A DNA stretch of 64,000 bases from DASZHJ01 sp035517495 (lineage in GTDB: Bacteria; Pseudomonadota; Alphaproteobacteria; ATCC43930; CGMCC-115725), in the NCBI GenBank assembly GCA_035517495.1, contig DATIYT010000044.1, positions 1 to 64,000 of the forward strand, written 5' to 3'. The notes beneath the pieces were generated by a model. That model was not told the DNA's origin. It searched no databases and worked only from the letters and a program-made list of their open reading frames with translations. Within the stretch, counting starts at the first letter, position 1. Every line of letters starts with the position of its first letter. Of the stretch, positions 18,401-26,535 are shown in pieces. A program made the position numbers and the translations under genes.

Positions 18401-19397
18401 GCCTCTGCGCCGCGTCGATGGCGCTGTAGGTGAGGATGCCGTCTGCTCCCGCCCGCTTCATCCCGATCAGGCTTTCGAGAATGACGCTGTCGTCGAGCCA
18501 GCCCTTCTCGATCGCGGCCTGCAGCATCGCATACTCGCCGCTGACCTGGTAAACGAAGGTCGGAACGCCGAAATGCCGCTTCACGCGCGCGACGATGTCC
18601 AGATAAGGCATCCCCGGCTTCACCATGACCATGTCGGCGCCTTCGGCCAGGTCGAGCCCCACTTCGCGTAAAGCTTCGTCGCTGTTCGCCGGGTCCATCT
18701 GATAGGTCCGCTTATCGGCTTTGCCGAGCGACGATTTGGAGCCGAGCGCGTCCCGGAAAGGCCCGTAAAAGCCCGAAGCGTACTTGGCCGCATAGGACAT
18801 GATCGCGACATGCTCGAAACCGGCGGCGTCGAGGGCGTCGCGCACCGCGCCGACGCGGCCATCCATCATGTCCGAGGGTGCAATGATGTCGCAGCCTGCC
18901 TCGGCCTGGACCAGCGCCTGCCGGCACAAGATCTCCACCGTCTCGTCATTGGCGACGTACCCCTCGCGCAGCACGCCGTCATGGCCGTGGGTGGTGAACG
19001 GATCGAGCGCCACGTCGCAGAGCACGCCGAGCTCGGGATGTGCTCTCTTGACCGCGCGGACGGCGCGGCAGACCAGGTTTTCCGGATTGGTTGCCTCGTC
19101 CCCGTCGGGCGACTTGCGTTCGGCGGGCGTCGCCGGGAAGAGCGCTACGCAGGGGATGCCGAGCTCCTTTGCGCCGCCCACCGCGTCGACCAAGGCCGGG
19201 ATCGACAGCCGGTCCACGCCAGGCATCGAGACGACCGGCGAACGGGCCGCCGAACCCTCCTGTACGAAGACGGGCCATATGAAGTCGCTGGGCGTGAGCG
19301 TGCTCTCGGAGACCAGCCGGCGTATCCAGTCGGTCCGCCGGTTGCGACGTAGACGCAGGCGCGGATAGGCGCCTAGAGGCTGAACGGGATTTGCCAT
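18387..19397 (-). CDS. hemB: Porphobilinogen synthase (delta-aminolevulinate dehydratase)
   Basis: This 336-residue protein condenses two 5-aminolevulinates to porphobilinogen in tetrapyrrole synthesis. The Schiff-base Lys260 lies in MVMVKPGMPYLD and the second active-site Lys205 in SYAAKYASGFYGPFRDA. The metal loop reads CDVALDPFTTHGHDG: the zinc cysteines are replaced by Ala/Asp/Asp, as in the magnesium-type enzymes of alphaproteobacteria. ATG 19397 is the clear start. It is divergent from the luciferase-like gene, with a CRP-type site between them. Confidence 0.96.
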   Translation of the reverse strand: MANPVQPLGAYPRLRLRRNRRTDWIRRLVSESTLTPSDFIWPVFVQEGSAARSPVVSMPGVDRLSIPALVDAVGGAKELGIPCVALFPATPAERKSPDGDEATNPENLVCRAVRAVKRAHPELGVLCDVALDPFTTHGHDGVLREGYVANDETVEILCRQALVQAEAGCDIIAPSDMMDGRVGAVRDALDAAGFEHVAIMSYAAKYASGFYGPFRDALGSKSSLGKADKRTYQMDPANSDEALREVGLDLAEGADMVMVKPGMPYLDIVARVKRHFGVPTFVYQVSGEYAMLQAAIEKGWLDDSVILESLIGMKRAGADGILTYSAIDAAQRLRKG

Positions 19398-19711
19398 GGG
19401 GCCATGACCCTGCCTTCGAGCGAATGGTCAAATCATAAGCAGGTCAGGCGGGGCCGCAAGGAGGCCGATTGTCGCTAGCTCTGGATTTACTGTGACATTC
19501 ATCACAAATGCCCGGTTATCTCTCCGACTATGGTCCAGGGGCGACGAGAAGGAGTCATGATTCCGCAATATCCGCAATGCAGTGCCACTCGCACCGATTT
19601 CCCTCGCGAGGGCCCTCGCGCGTCGAAAATCGTCGCTCGATCGAGGAGGAACGATTGTCGCGCGCGCGACAAACCGGCACAATGCAAGCACCGACACGAG
19701 GGGCAAACACG
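19398..19711. other. Intergenic region between hemB and the luciferase-like gene
   Basis: These 314 bases separate two divergent genes. They hold a CRP-type palindrome at 19491-19506. The frame of the downstream gene stays open across most of the region, but the codons before 19712 give an Arg/Ser-rich sequence unlike the family N-terminus. I see no other gene, tRNA or terminator. Confidence 0.6.
19491..19506. promoter_or_regulatory. CRP/FNR-superfamily binding site (perfect CRP consensus)
   Basis: TGTGACATTCATCACA is a perfect TGTGA-N6-TCACA inverted repeat, the textbook CRP consensus. It lies 94 bases from the hemB start and 206 bases from the start of the luciferase-like gene, in the divergent promoter region of both. 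Which gene it serves is not shown. Confidence 0.55.
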
Positions 19712-20896
19712 ATGACCGGCCTTGCGTTGCGCAGCGGTATCTTTCTCGCACCGTTTCATCCCGTCGACGAGGACCCGACTCTCGCGATCCGCCGGGACAT
19801 CGAGCTGATCGAATGGCTCGACAAGCTCGGTTATGAAGAGGCCTGGATCGGCGAGCATCATTCGGCGGGTTTCGAGATTATTGCTTCGCCCGAGCTCTTC
19901 ATTGCCGCGGCCGCCGAGCGTACGAGCCGCATCATGCTTGGGACTGGCGTGGTATCGCTGCCCTACCACAATCCGCTGATGGTGGCGCAGCGCATCGTTC
20001 AGCTCGATCACATGACCCGGGGCCGCGTAATGTTCGGCGCGGGGCCGGGCCTTCTGACTTCCGATGCGATGATGCTCGGCATTGATCCCGCGACCCAGCG
20101 CGATCGCATGATGCAGGCGCTTGACGTGATACTGCGCCTGCTCCGCGGCGAGACCGTGACCGAGACCACAGACTGGTACACGCTCAAGGAAGCGCGGCTG
20201 CATCTGCTGCCCTATAGCAGGCCGTATCCCGAGGTCGCGGTCGCGAGCATGGTGACGCCGTCCGGCGGCCGTGCAGCCGGCAAGTACGGTCTCGGCATGC
20301 TCTGCGTCGCGGCGACCCAGGAAGGGGCGTTCGACGTGCTCGGGGCCAATTGGGCGGTCGCTCAGGAAATCGCCGGCGAGCATGGCCGCACGATGGATGC
20401 CGCGGTTTTGCGGCTGGTCTCACCGATGCATATCGCCGAGACGCGCGAGCGGGCGTTTGCGAATGTGCGCTTCGGTCTGCAAAAGTATCTCGACTATTAC
20501 CAGGCCGTGAATCCCGCGCGTTTTTCGGATCTTGCGGGACGCGACCCCGCCGAGGTGCTGGTGGAGACCAAGCGCGTCGTCATCGGTACTCCCGCTGACG
20601 CGATCGAACAGGTCGAGCGGCTACGCGCGAAGCAGGGCAATTTCGGCTGTGTCCTCCAGTTGGCGCATAATTGGGCGGATTGGGAGGCGACGAAAAAATC
20701 CTACGAGCTCTATGCGCGCTACGTGGTGCCGCACTTCCGGGGCGTCAACGCGCACCGCGCCGATTCCTATGCCTGGGCGTTGCGCAACGAACGCGAATTC
20801 TCCGCGTTGCGCGATGCCGCGGCGCAGAAAATGTTCGACCAACATAATGCGGAGCGGGCAACAAAGCGCGGCACGAGAGGACAAGCAGCGGACTAA
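19712..20896 (+). CDS. LLM-class flavin-dependent monooxygenase (luciferase-like)
   Basis: I call 394 residues from ATG 19712, which follows GAGGGGC at seven bases. The TIM-barrel luciferase-like domain is evident: GIFLAPFHPVDEDPT, WLDKLGYEEAWIGEHHSAG, RIMLGTGVVSLPYHNPLMVA, LDHMTRGRVMFGAGPG, and GTPADAIEQVERLRAKQGNF near the C-terminus. Such enzymes use FMNH2 from a separate reductase to oxidise sulfonates, alkanes or similar substrates. The C-terminus has an extra hydrophilic tail of about 60 residues. The substrate is unknown. Confidence 0.9.
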   Translation: MTGLALRSGIFLAPFHPVDEDPTLAIRRDIELIEWLDKLGYEEAWIGEHHSAGFEIIASPELFIAAAAERTSRIMLGTGVVSLPYHNPLMVAQRIVQLDHMTRGRVMFGAGPGLLTSDAMMLGIDPATQRDRMMQALDVILRLLRGETVTETTDWYTLKEARLHLLPYSRPYPEVAVASMVTPSGGRAAGKYGLGMLCVAATQEGAFDVLGANWAVAQEIAGEHGRTMDAAVLRLVSPMHIAETRERAFANVRFGLQKYLDYYQAVNPARFSDLAGRDPAEVLVETKRVVIGTPADAIEQVERLRAKQGNFGCVLQLAHNWADWEATKKSYELYARYVVPHFRGVNAHRADSYAWALRNEREFSALRDAAAQKMFDQHNAERATKRGTRGQAAD

Positions 20897-21009
20897 ACCA
20901 CCGCCGGGCCAACACTTGTTTGATTGTCGGACTTGGCGGGCTGGGAGTTCATGGCAGAATTGTACGTCGAGGAGAAACGTCGCCGGCTGAATTATTGGAG
21001 GTCGGAGGG

Positions 21010-21864
21010 ATGACGGGGAGAACCGACGTGCTAATCGACGACCGCGGCTCGGTTTGGCCGGACGATTCGCCGTCGCTGCTGGACCGTCTCGGCTGTCGCG
21101 CGAGCGATTTTGACGTCGCGGGATATGCGGTGCGCAATCTCGGCTTTATCCATGTGCGCGCCCATGGAGCCGGGGTGCGAGTGGCACTGCGGCGAAAAAT
21201 GTTCAGCTACGAGACCTTGATTGCGGCGCTCTACGAGATTGTCGACTGGGCGCCGCGAAGGATACTGCTCGCGGTGCTTTCCGACGGGGCTTGGTCGCTT
21301 CAGATGTGCGCGACCCTCGGGATGTTTACCGCGCGCGCGGAAGCGCTCGCTGCGGGTGAACCCCTCACGACCAAACGCTGGTTCGCGATCGAGCACGACC
21401 CGAAGATTCTGTATTCGCGGGATTACTCGGTAATTTGGCCCATGCTTGCGTGCTGGCGCGCATCACGTGGAAAGATGGGGGATGCTTTCTTCCAAATCTT
21501 TCGCGGGAAATTTTATCAACAGCGCGCGACGCTGGTGCGCAGGGCCTCAAATTCCTCGCCGTGGATTTTCGAGCACTTCGGCACGGGCATCAAGACTGTC
21601 CGTCCCTGCGAGGCCTTGGCGCTCGTCGGCAGCGAAATGACGCAGACGCCCGATCCCGAATATGGCTCGTGGGTCGCCGAGAGCTTTGCCGAGGCAGGGG
21701 CCGGCAGACGGCCTCGGGTGGAGTCGGTTCGGGCCAAGATACGTACGTGGGATGACGCCACCATCGATGCCAGTTACAGCCGGGTGTTGCTGCCCTGGCG
21801 CCGCGGCGCCGACGACTTGGTGCTGGGCATGTCGATCTTGCGAGACAGATCGCTGGTGCCTTGA
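21010..21864 (+). CDS. Protein of unknown function, PAS-like C-terminus
   Basis: This 284-residue protein starts at ATG 21010 directly behind a strong GGAGGTCGGAGGG site. I do not recognise the family. No signal peptide or membrane helix is seen. The last part (SRVLLPWRRGADDLVLGMSIL) looks like the end of a PAS-type sensor fold, as in small alphaproteobacterial PAS proteins. The middle has a Trp/Tyr-rich IEHDPKILYSRDYSVIWPML block. Its last 91 bases overlap the coding end of the opposite gene. Confidence 0.6.
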   Translation: MTGRTDVLIDDRGSVWPDDSPSLLDRLGCRASDFDVAGYAVRNLGFIHVRAHGAGVRVALRRKMFSYETLIAALYEIVDWAPRRILLAVLSDGAWSLQMCATLGMFTARAEALAAGEPLTTKRWFAIEHDPKILYSRDYSVIWPMLACWRASRGKMGDAFFQIFRGKFYQQRATLVRRASNSSPWIFEHFGTGIKTVRPCEALALVGSEMTQTPDPEYGSWVAESFAEAGAGRRPRVESVRAKIRTWDDATIDASYSRVLLPWRRGADDLVLGMSILRDRSLVP

Positions 21865-22583
21865 GCCACGGCTTCCTCGATCTCCGCGAGCAGGGTTTGT
21901 CGATCCATCCACAGCAGCAACGAATCGGAAGGACCCCAGCAGGCTAGGTTGACGCTGACGCCGGGTTCGACCGTGTACCGGCCATAGGCAAGCGAGGCTC
22001 CGCCTGCGTGCAGATCGAAATCCATGAAGCCCCAGGTGTAAGCGGTGTTCCAGCGCGTGTAAGCAAGCGTGCGCGAAATTCGGGGCACGATGCGCGTCAA
22101 TCCGCGGCGGCGGTAGTCGGGGCGTACCCACATGGCGCCGCCTAGAATGGTGCAGCCGGTAATCCGCGTTGCTGCGGGTGCGGTGATGTTGGCGCTCTCG
22201 CCGGCGGCGATATAGGGCGCCGGATTCCGGTAGTGCATGCGCATGGTATCGAATTCGCGCTTGAGCGTCGTACTCGGCCATTCGAAGAGGCGCACTGCGT
22301 GGGTCAGCATCGTATTGCCGGAGGGGTCGATGCCCTCCAGCCAGAACGATCCGGGGGCGATGTCGCTGTACACGGGATCGAACTGCGGCGCCGCGGCCAT
22401 CATCGGATTGGTCGCGTGCCGCTGCCTGACTTCGCAAAGCCTTGCGAAATCGTCGCACCAGCGCAACTCGATGCCCTGGTCGCGGACCTGCCGATATGCC
22501 TTGAGGAAATAGTGCGCCAGCAATTTTTGCGGTCCATGCTGGACCGTGACGTGGTCGAGCAGACTTCTTTGATCCGCTGACAT
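21774..22583 (-). CDS. Unknown protein with GNAT-like fold
   Basis: This 269-residue protein starts at ATG 22583, behind AAGGAG. The central GGAMWVRPDYRRRGLTRIVP resembles the beta4 strand and acyl-CoA loop of GNAT transferases, but I cannot place the family. The region before it (PAPYIAAGESANITAPAATR) is Ala-rich. The C-terminal 20 or so residues are Ser/Arg-rich, probably disordered, and are the part that overlaps the convergent gene. No membrane segment is seen. Confidence 0.6.
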   Translation of the reverse strand: MSADQRSLLDHVTVQHGPQKLLAHYFLKAYRQVRDQGIELRWCDDFARLCEVRQRHATNPMMAAAPQFDPVYSDIAPGSFWLEGIDPSGNTMLTHAVRLFEWPSTTLKREFDTMRMHYRNPAPYIAAGESANITAPAATRITGCTILGGAMWVRPDYRRRGLTRIVPRISRTLAYTRWNTAYTWGFMDFDLHAGGASLAYGRYTVEPGVSVNLACWGPSDSLLLWMDRQTLLAEIEEAVAQGTSDLSRKIDMPSTKSSAPRRQGSNTRL

Positions 22584-22596
22584 ATCAGTTGCTCCT

Positions 22597-22690
22597 TTGC
22601 GACAATGGTTCCGGGCTCAAACAATCTACGACAAGGGAGGGTCACTATATCACATATAAGCTCCGTTTAGTAGAAACAGAGCCCTTTTTT
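22597..22690 (+). promoter_or_regulatory. Candidate promoter and leader of the valine operon
   Basis: TTGCGA at 22597-22602 and AACAAT at 22620-22625 are 17 bases apart (four of six matches each to the sigma-70 boxes). Transcription from there would give a leader of about 60 bases that runs straight into the terminator hairpin at 22660-22690, before the operon's first ATG at 22740. Confidence 0.3.
22660..22690 (+). terminator. Intrinsic-terminator-like hairpin in the operon leader
   Basis: GCTC-C-GTTT at 22660-22668 pairs with AAAC-A-GAGC at 22674-22682 (eight pairs, one mismatch, five-base loop). CC and a run of six T at 22685-22690 follow. It faces the plus-strand operon and lies between two divergent genes, so it ends no upstream gene; an attenuator role is possible. 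Confidence 0.55.
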
Positions 22691-22739
22691 GGCGGGCAAC
22701 ATTGGCGTCCGCTATAATCGCGTGTGGATTGGAGGCAGA

Positions 22740-23879
22740 ATGGACTTCAATTTGACCGAGGAACAGCGGGCCATTCGCGCGACGGCGCACGACTTTGCCG
22801 AGCACGAGTTCCGTCCGAACGCGGCGGAATGGGACGAGAAGGAGATTCTTCCGCTGGAAGCCCTACGCCGCGCCGCCGCGCTTGGATTTGGCGGAATCTA
22901 TGTGCGTGACGACGTGGGCGGTTCGGCACTTTCCCGTCTGGACGCGGCACTGATCTTCGAGGAGCTCGCGACCGGTTGCGTCTCGACCGCGGCGTACCTC
23001 TCGATCCACAACATGGCGGCCTGGATGATCGACCGGTTCGGCAATGCTGAACAACGCCGGCGCTTCCTGCCGAAACTCGCGACCATGGAGCATTGCGCGA
23101 GCTATTGCTTGACCGAGCCTGGGGCAGGTTCCGATGCCGCGTCGCTCACCTCGCGAGCGATGAGGGAGGGCGATCACTACGTGATCAACGGAACCAAGGC
23201 GTTCATCTCCGGCGGCCCCTCCAGCGACGTCTTCGTCGTCATGTTGCGCACCGGCGAGAGCGGACCCAAGGGTATCTCGACGATCGTCGTCGAGCGGGGG
23301 ACGGCGGGACTGTCTTTCGGCAAGAAAGAGCGGAAGCTCGGCTGGAACAGCCAGCCGACCGCCATGGTGTTGTTCGAGGATTGCCGCGTCCCGGTCGCCA
23401 ACCGGCTCGCCGAAGAGGGTGACGGCTTCAAGATCGCGATGATGGGTCTCGACGGCGGACGTCTCAATATTGCGGCGTGCTCGCTCGGCGGCGCGCGCGC
23501 ATGTCTCGAGGCCGCGCGCGACTACATGGGCCAGCGCCGTCAATTCGGCAAGACTCTCGCGGAATTCCAGGCGCTGCAATTCAAGTTCGCGGACATGGCG
23601 ACCGATCTGGAAGCAGCGCGACTGATGGTGCATCGCAGCGCCGCCAGCCTTGACGCCGGCGATCCCGATGCGACGCTCCATTGCGCGATGGCAAAGCGCT
23701 TTGCGACCGATGTGGGATTCGCGGTTTGTGATGCGGCCTTGCAGCTTCATGGCGGTTACGGCTATTTGAAGGAGTTCCCGATCGAACGCTACTTCCGCGA
23801 CGTTCGCGTGCATCAGATCCTCGAGGGTACAAACGAGATCATGCGCCTCATAATCGCGCGCCGGCTGCTGGAGCGATGA
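22740..23879 (+). CDS. Acyl-CoA dehydrogenase, isobutyryl-CoA dehydrogenase type
   Basis: This 379-residue protein starts at ATG 22740 behind GGAGGCAGA. It has the standard ACAD architecture: YCLTEPGAGSDAASL (FAD contact), the middle beta domain, RRQFGKTLAEFQALQF, and catalytic Glu in QILEGTNEIMRLIIARRLL near the C-terminus. Similarity to ACAD8 and the two next genes point to valine breakdown: isobutyryl-CoA to methacrylyl-CoA. Its stop overlaps the start of the following gene by four bases. Confidence 0.9.
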   Translation: MDFNLTEEQRAIRATAHDFAEHEFRPNAAEWDEKEILPLEALRRAAALGFGGIYVRDDVGGSALSRLDAALIFEELATGCVSTAAYLSIHNMAAWMIDRFGNAEQRRRFLPKLATMEHCASYCLTEPGAGSDAASLTSRAMREGDHYVINGTKAFISGGPSSDVFVVMLRTGESGPKGISTIVVERGTAGLSFGKKERKLGWNSQPTAMVLFEDCRVPVANRLAEEGDGFKIAMMGLDGGRLNIAACSLGGARACLEAARDYMGQRRQFGKTLAEFQALQFKFADMATDLEAARLMVHRSAASLDAGDPDATLHCAMAKRFATDVGFAVCDAALQLHGGYGYLKEFPIERYFRDVRVHQILEGTNEIMRLIIARRLLER

Positions 23880-24964
23880 CCCCGGCAAGGGCGGATTCCG
23901 ACGAGATATTGCTGGAGCGTCGTCGCGCCCTCGGCGTTGTCACGCTCAACCGACCGCAAGCGCTCAACACCCTGAGCCTCGCCATGTATCGGGCCGCCGA
24001 CCCGCAGCTTGCGGCCTGGGACCGCGATCCCTCAATCCGCGCAATCCTGGTACAAGCCAATGGCGGCAAGGCGTTTTGCGCCGGGGGCGACGTGCGCGCG
24101 ATCTATGAGGCGCGCGGCCAGGCGGCGGGCGTCGGCGACTACAAGGCCGACTTCTTTCGCGAGGAATACCGGCTGATCGAGCGCTTGCATCGCTCGCCCA
24201 AGCCGCATGTCGCGCTGGTGGACGGCATCGCCATGGGCGGCGGCATGGGCATTTCCGTGAACGGCTCGCACCGGGTCGCAAGCGAGCGAACCTTGATGGC
24301 GATGCCGGAAGTGCAAATCGGTTTGTTTCCGGACGTGGGGGCAACACGCTTTCTCAACCGGTGCCCGGGCAAAATCGGGCTTTACCTTGCGCTCACGGGG
24401 AAACGGATCAAGGCGGCGGACGCGCTTTACTGTGGTTTCGTGACCCACCACGTTCCGCACGAGCGTCACTCGGCCGTGGCGGCGGTGTTGACCGAGGTTG
24501 CTTGGCGAGCGGGCGAAGAGCACGCGCAGGTGGACGAGGTGCTCCGTGGCTTCCATCGCGATCCCGGCCCAGCGCCGCTGGCGGCACTGCAGCCCGCGAT
24601 CGATCGCTGCTTTTCGGCACCCGATGTCGAGGCGATTCTGAGAGCGCTGGCGAAGGAGGACACGGAGTGGGCTGAGAGCGCGATCGCAGCGATCGAACGC
24701 GCGTCGCCGATCAGCGTCAAGATAACGTTCCGGCAGCTTGAGATTGGTATGGCCGGACTCGACATCAGGGCGGCGCTTGCGCTCGAATACCGAATGACCC
24801 AGCACGTCATGGCCGCCCACGATTTCTACGAGGGCATCCGCGCGGTCTTGGTGGACAAGGATCAAAAGCCGCGCTGGCAGCACCGCTCGCTCGCCGAAGT
24901 GACGGACGCGGAAGTGGCGCGGTATTTCGAGAGCCTCGGCGAGCGCGAGCTCACATTCCCTTGA
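23876..24964 (+). CDS. 3-hydroxyisobutyryl-CoA hydrolase (crotonase family)
   Basis: This 362-residue crotonase-fold protein has the oxyanion loop GGKAFCAGGDVRAIYE, then GGGMGISVNGSHRVASERTL and MPEVQIGLFPDVGATRFLNR, where the Glu and Asp pair marks hydrolases of the HIBCH group and not hydratases. It would release free 3-hydroxyisobutyrate in valine breakdown. The start overlaps the stop of the dehydrogenase gene, and mmsB follows after 35 bases. Confidence 0.9.
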   Translation: MTPARADSDEILLERRRALGVVTLNRPQALNTLSLAMYRAADPQLAAWDRDPSIRAILVQANGGKAFCAGGDVRAIYEARGQAAGVGDYKADFFREEYRLIERLHRSPKPHVALVDGIAMGGGMGISVNGSHRVASERTLMAMPEVQIGLFPDVGATRFLNRCPGKIGLYLALTGKRIKAADALYCGFVTHHVPHERHSAVAAVLTEVAWRAGEEHAQVDEVLRGFHRDPGPAPLAALQPAIDRCFSAPDVEAILRALAKEDTEWAESAIAAIERASPISVKITFRQLEIGMAGLDIRAALALEYRMTQHVMAAHDFYEGIRAVLVDKDQKPRWQHRSLAEVTDAEVARYFESLGERELTFP

Positions 24965-24999
24965 AACATGCGCCGAAGCACTGATTGGAGGAGGATCGC

Positions 25000-25890
25000 A
25001 TGAGCAGGATCGCATTTATCGGCCTCGGCAACATGGGCGGGCCCATGGCCGCCAATCTCCTCAAGGCGGGACACGAAGTGGTCGGCTTCGACGTGGTTCC
25101 GGCGGCGCTCGACCGCTTCGCCAGGGCCGGTGGCCGTGGTGCGCCCAGTGCGGCGGCGGCGGTAGCCGAGGCGGAGATCCTGGTCACGATGCTGCCGGCG
25201 GGCGCTCATGTGCGCGAGGCCTATCTCGGTTCCAGCGGGATCCTGGGCGCAGCCAAAAAGGGTGTGCTGCTGATCGATAGCTCGACCATCGACGTCGAGA
25301 CTGCGCGGCACGTGGCCAAGGCGGCCGCCGAGCGCGGTTTCGAGATGGTGGACGCGCCGGTTTCGGGGGGCGTCGGCGGGGCCGCGGCGGGCACCCTGAC
25401 CTTCATGGTCGGCGGCAGCGGGCAAGGTTTTGAGCGCGCGCGGCCCGTTCTCGAGCGGATGGGAAAGACAATCGTCCATGCGGGTCCCGCCGGCAACGGG
25501 CAGGCCGCCAAGATTTGCAACAACATGATGCTTGCGGCCGCCATGATCGCGGTCTGCGAGGGCTTCCAGCTTGCACAGAAACTTGGCCTCGACACCCAGA
25601 AGTTGTTCGACATCAGCTCGAAATCCTCAGGACAGTGTTGGGCGATGACCAACTACTGCCCGGCGCCGGGCCCGGTGCCGGCCGCGCCCTCCAATCGCGA
25701 CTATCAGGCGGGGTTCACCGCCGACATGATGTTGAAGGACCTAAAGCTGGCGCAGCAGGCGGCACAGGGGGTGGGCGCGACTACACCCATGGGTGCAAGC
25801 GCCGAGTCACTGTACCAGCTTCTGGTTGCAAGCGGCCTTGGCGCCAAGGACTTCTCGGTGATGTTTCGGTTCTTGCAGGGCGCGCGATAG
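25000..25890 (+). CDS. mmsB: 3-hydroxyisobutyrate dehydrogenase
   Basis: This 296-residue protein starts at ATG 25000 behind GGAGGAGG. The NAD-binding IAFIGLGNMGGPMAANLL, the substrate block DAPVSGGVGGAAAGTLTFMV and catalytic Lys in NGQAAKICNNMML are typical. It oxidises 3-hydroxyisobutyrate to methylmalonate semialdehyde, the third consecutive valine-pathway step encoded here. The methylmalonate-semialdehyde dehydrogenase is not in the window. Confidence 0.93.
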   Translation: MSRIAFIGLGNMGGPMAANLLKAGHEVVGFDVVPAALDRFARAGGRGAPSAAAAVAEAEILVTMLPAGAHVREAYLGSSGILGAAKKGVLLIDSSTIDVETARHVAKAAAERGFEMVDAPVSGGVGGAAAGTLTFMVGGSGQGFERARPVLERMGKTIVHAGPAGNGQAAKICNNMMLAAAMIAVCEGFQLAQKLGLDTQKLFDISSKSSGQCWAMTNYCPAPGPVPAAPSNRDYQAGFTADMMLKDLKLAQQAAQGVGATTPMGASAESLYQLLVASGLGAKDFSVMFRFLQGAR

Positions 25891-26019
25891 CGTCTTCCGA
25901 CCGGACGGGTGAGGCAAAAAAAGGGAAATTTTCGCGAAGTGTCCGGCGCTTACCAACCATTAACCGTTAAGCCAGTAGTGTTCGGCTCAATCAGTCGTCG
26001 TGGCATCACCGAGGTTATC

Positions 26020-26502
26020 ATGGAAACGGCCTATCTCGACGTGATCGCGCTGGTCGAGCGTCTGCACCGGCAATTTCTTGAAGTCGTGAAGCTGGAGCTC
26101 GACAACCAGGGCATCCACGACATCAACAACGTCCAGGCGATGATCCTGTTCAACATCGGCGATCTCGAGATGACCGTCGGCGAGTTGACGTTGCGTGGCT
26201 GCTATCTCGGGTCCAACGTCTCGTACAACGTGAAGAAGATGGTGGAAGCGGGCTATATCGTACAGGAGCGTTCGTTGCACGATCGCCGCTCCGTGCGCGT
26301 GCGCCTGACCGAAAAGGGACAGGAGCTCCGCCGCAAGATCATCGCCATGCATCAGCGTCACCTCACCGTGCTCGCCAAGGGGCCGATGAAGAGCGAGGAT
26401 TTGGTGGCATCGCACGCGACGCTGCGCCGTCTCGACCGTTTCTGGACTCAGCTCGTCGAGCTCGGGCCGCGCGCGCTGCAGATGATCTCGCCGGCCGCCT
26501 GA
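26020..26502 (+). CDS. ldtR: MarR-family regulator, LdtR type
   Basis: This 160-residue protein is called from ATG 26020. The winged helix reads MTVGELTLRGCYLGSNVSYNV, then VQERSLHDRRSVRVRLTEKG for the wing. The N-terminal LVERLHRQFLEVVKLELDN block matches the LdtR branch known in Sinorhizobium and Liberibacter, which controls an L,D-transpeptidase and osmotic stress. The upstream 130 bases are A/T-rich with TTAACC/GGTTAA-like elements, possibly its own operator. It is not clearly part of the valine operon. Confidence 0.78.
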   Translation: METAYLDVIALVERLHRQFLEVVKLELDNQGIHDINNVQAMILFNIGDLEMTVGELTLRGCYLGSNVSYNVKKMVEAGYIVQERSLHDRRSVRVRLTEKGQELRRKIIAMHQRHLTVLAKGPMKSEDLVASHATLRRLDRFWTQLVELGPRALQMISPAA

Positions 26503-26535
26503 GGCTGGCCCTCACTACGGCAATATCAGCGGCTT

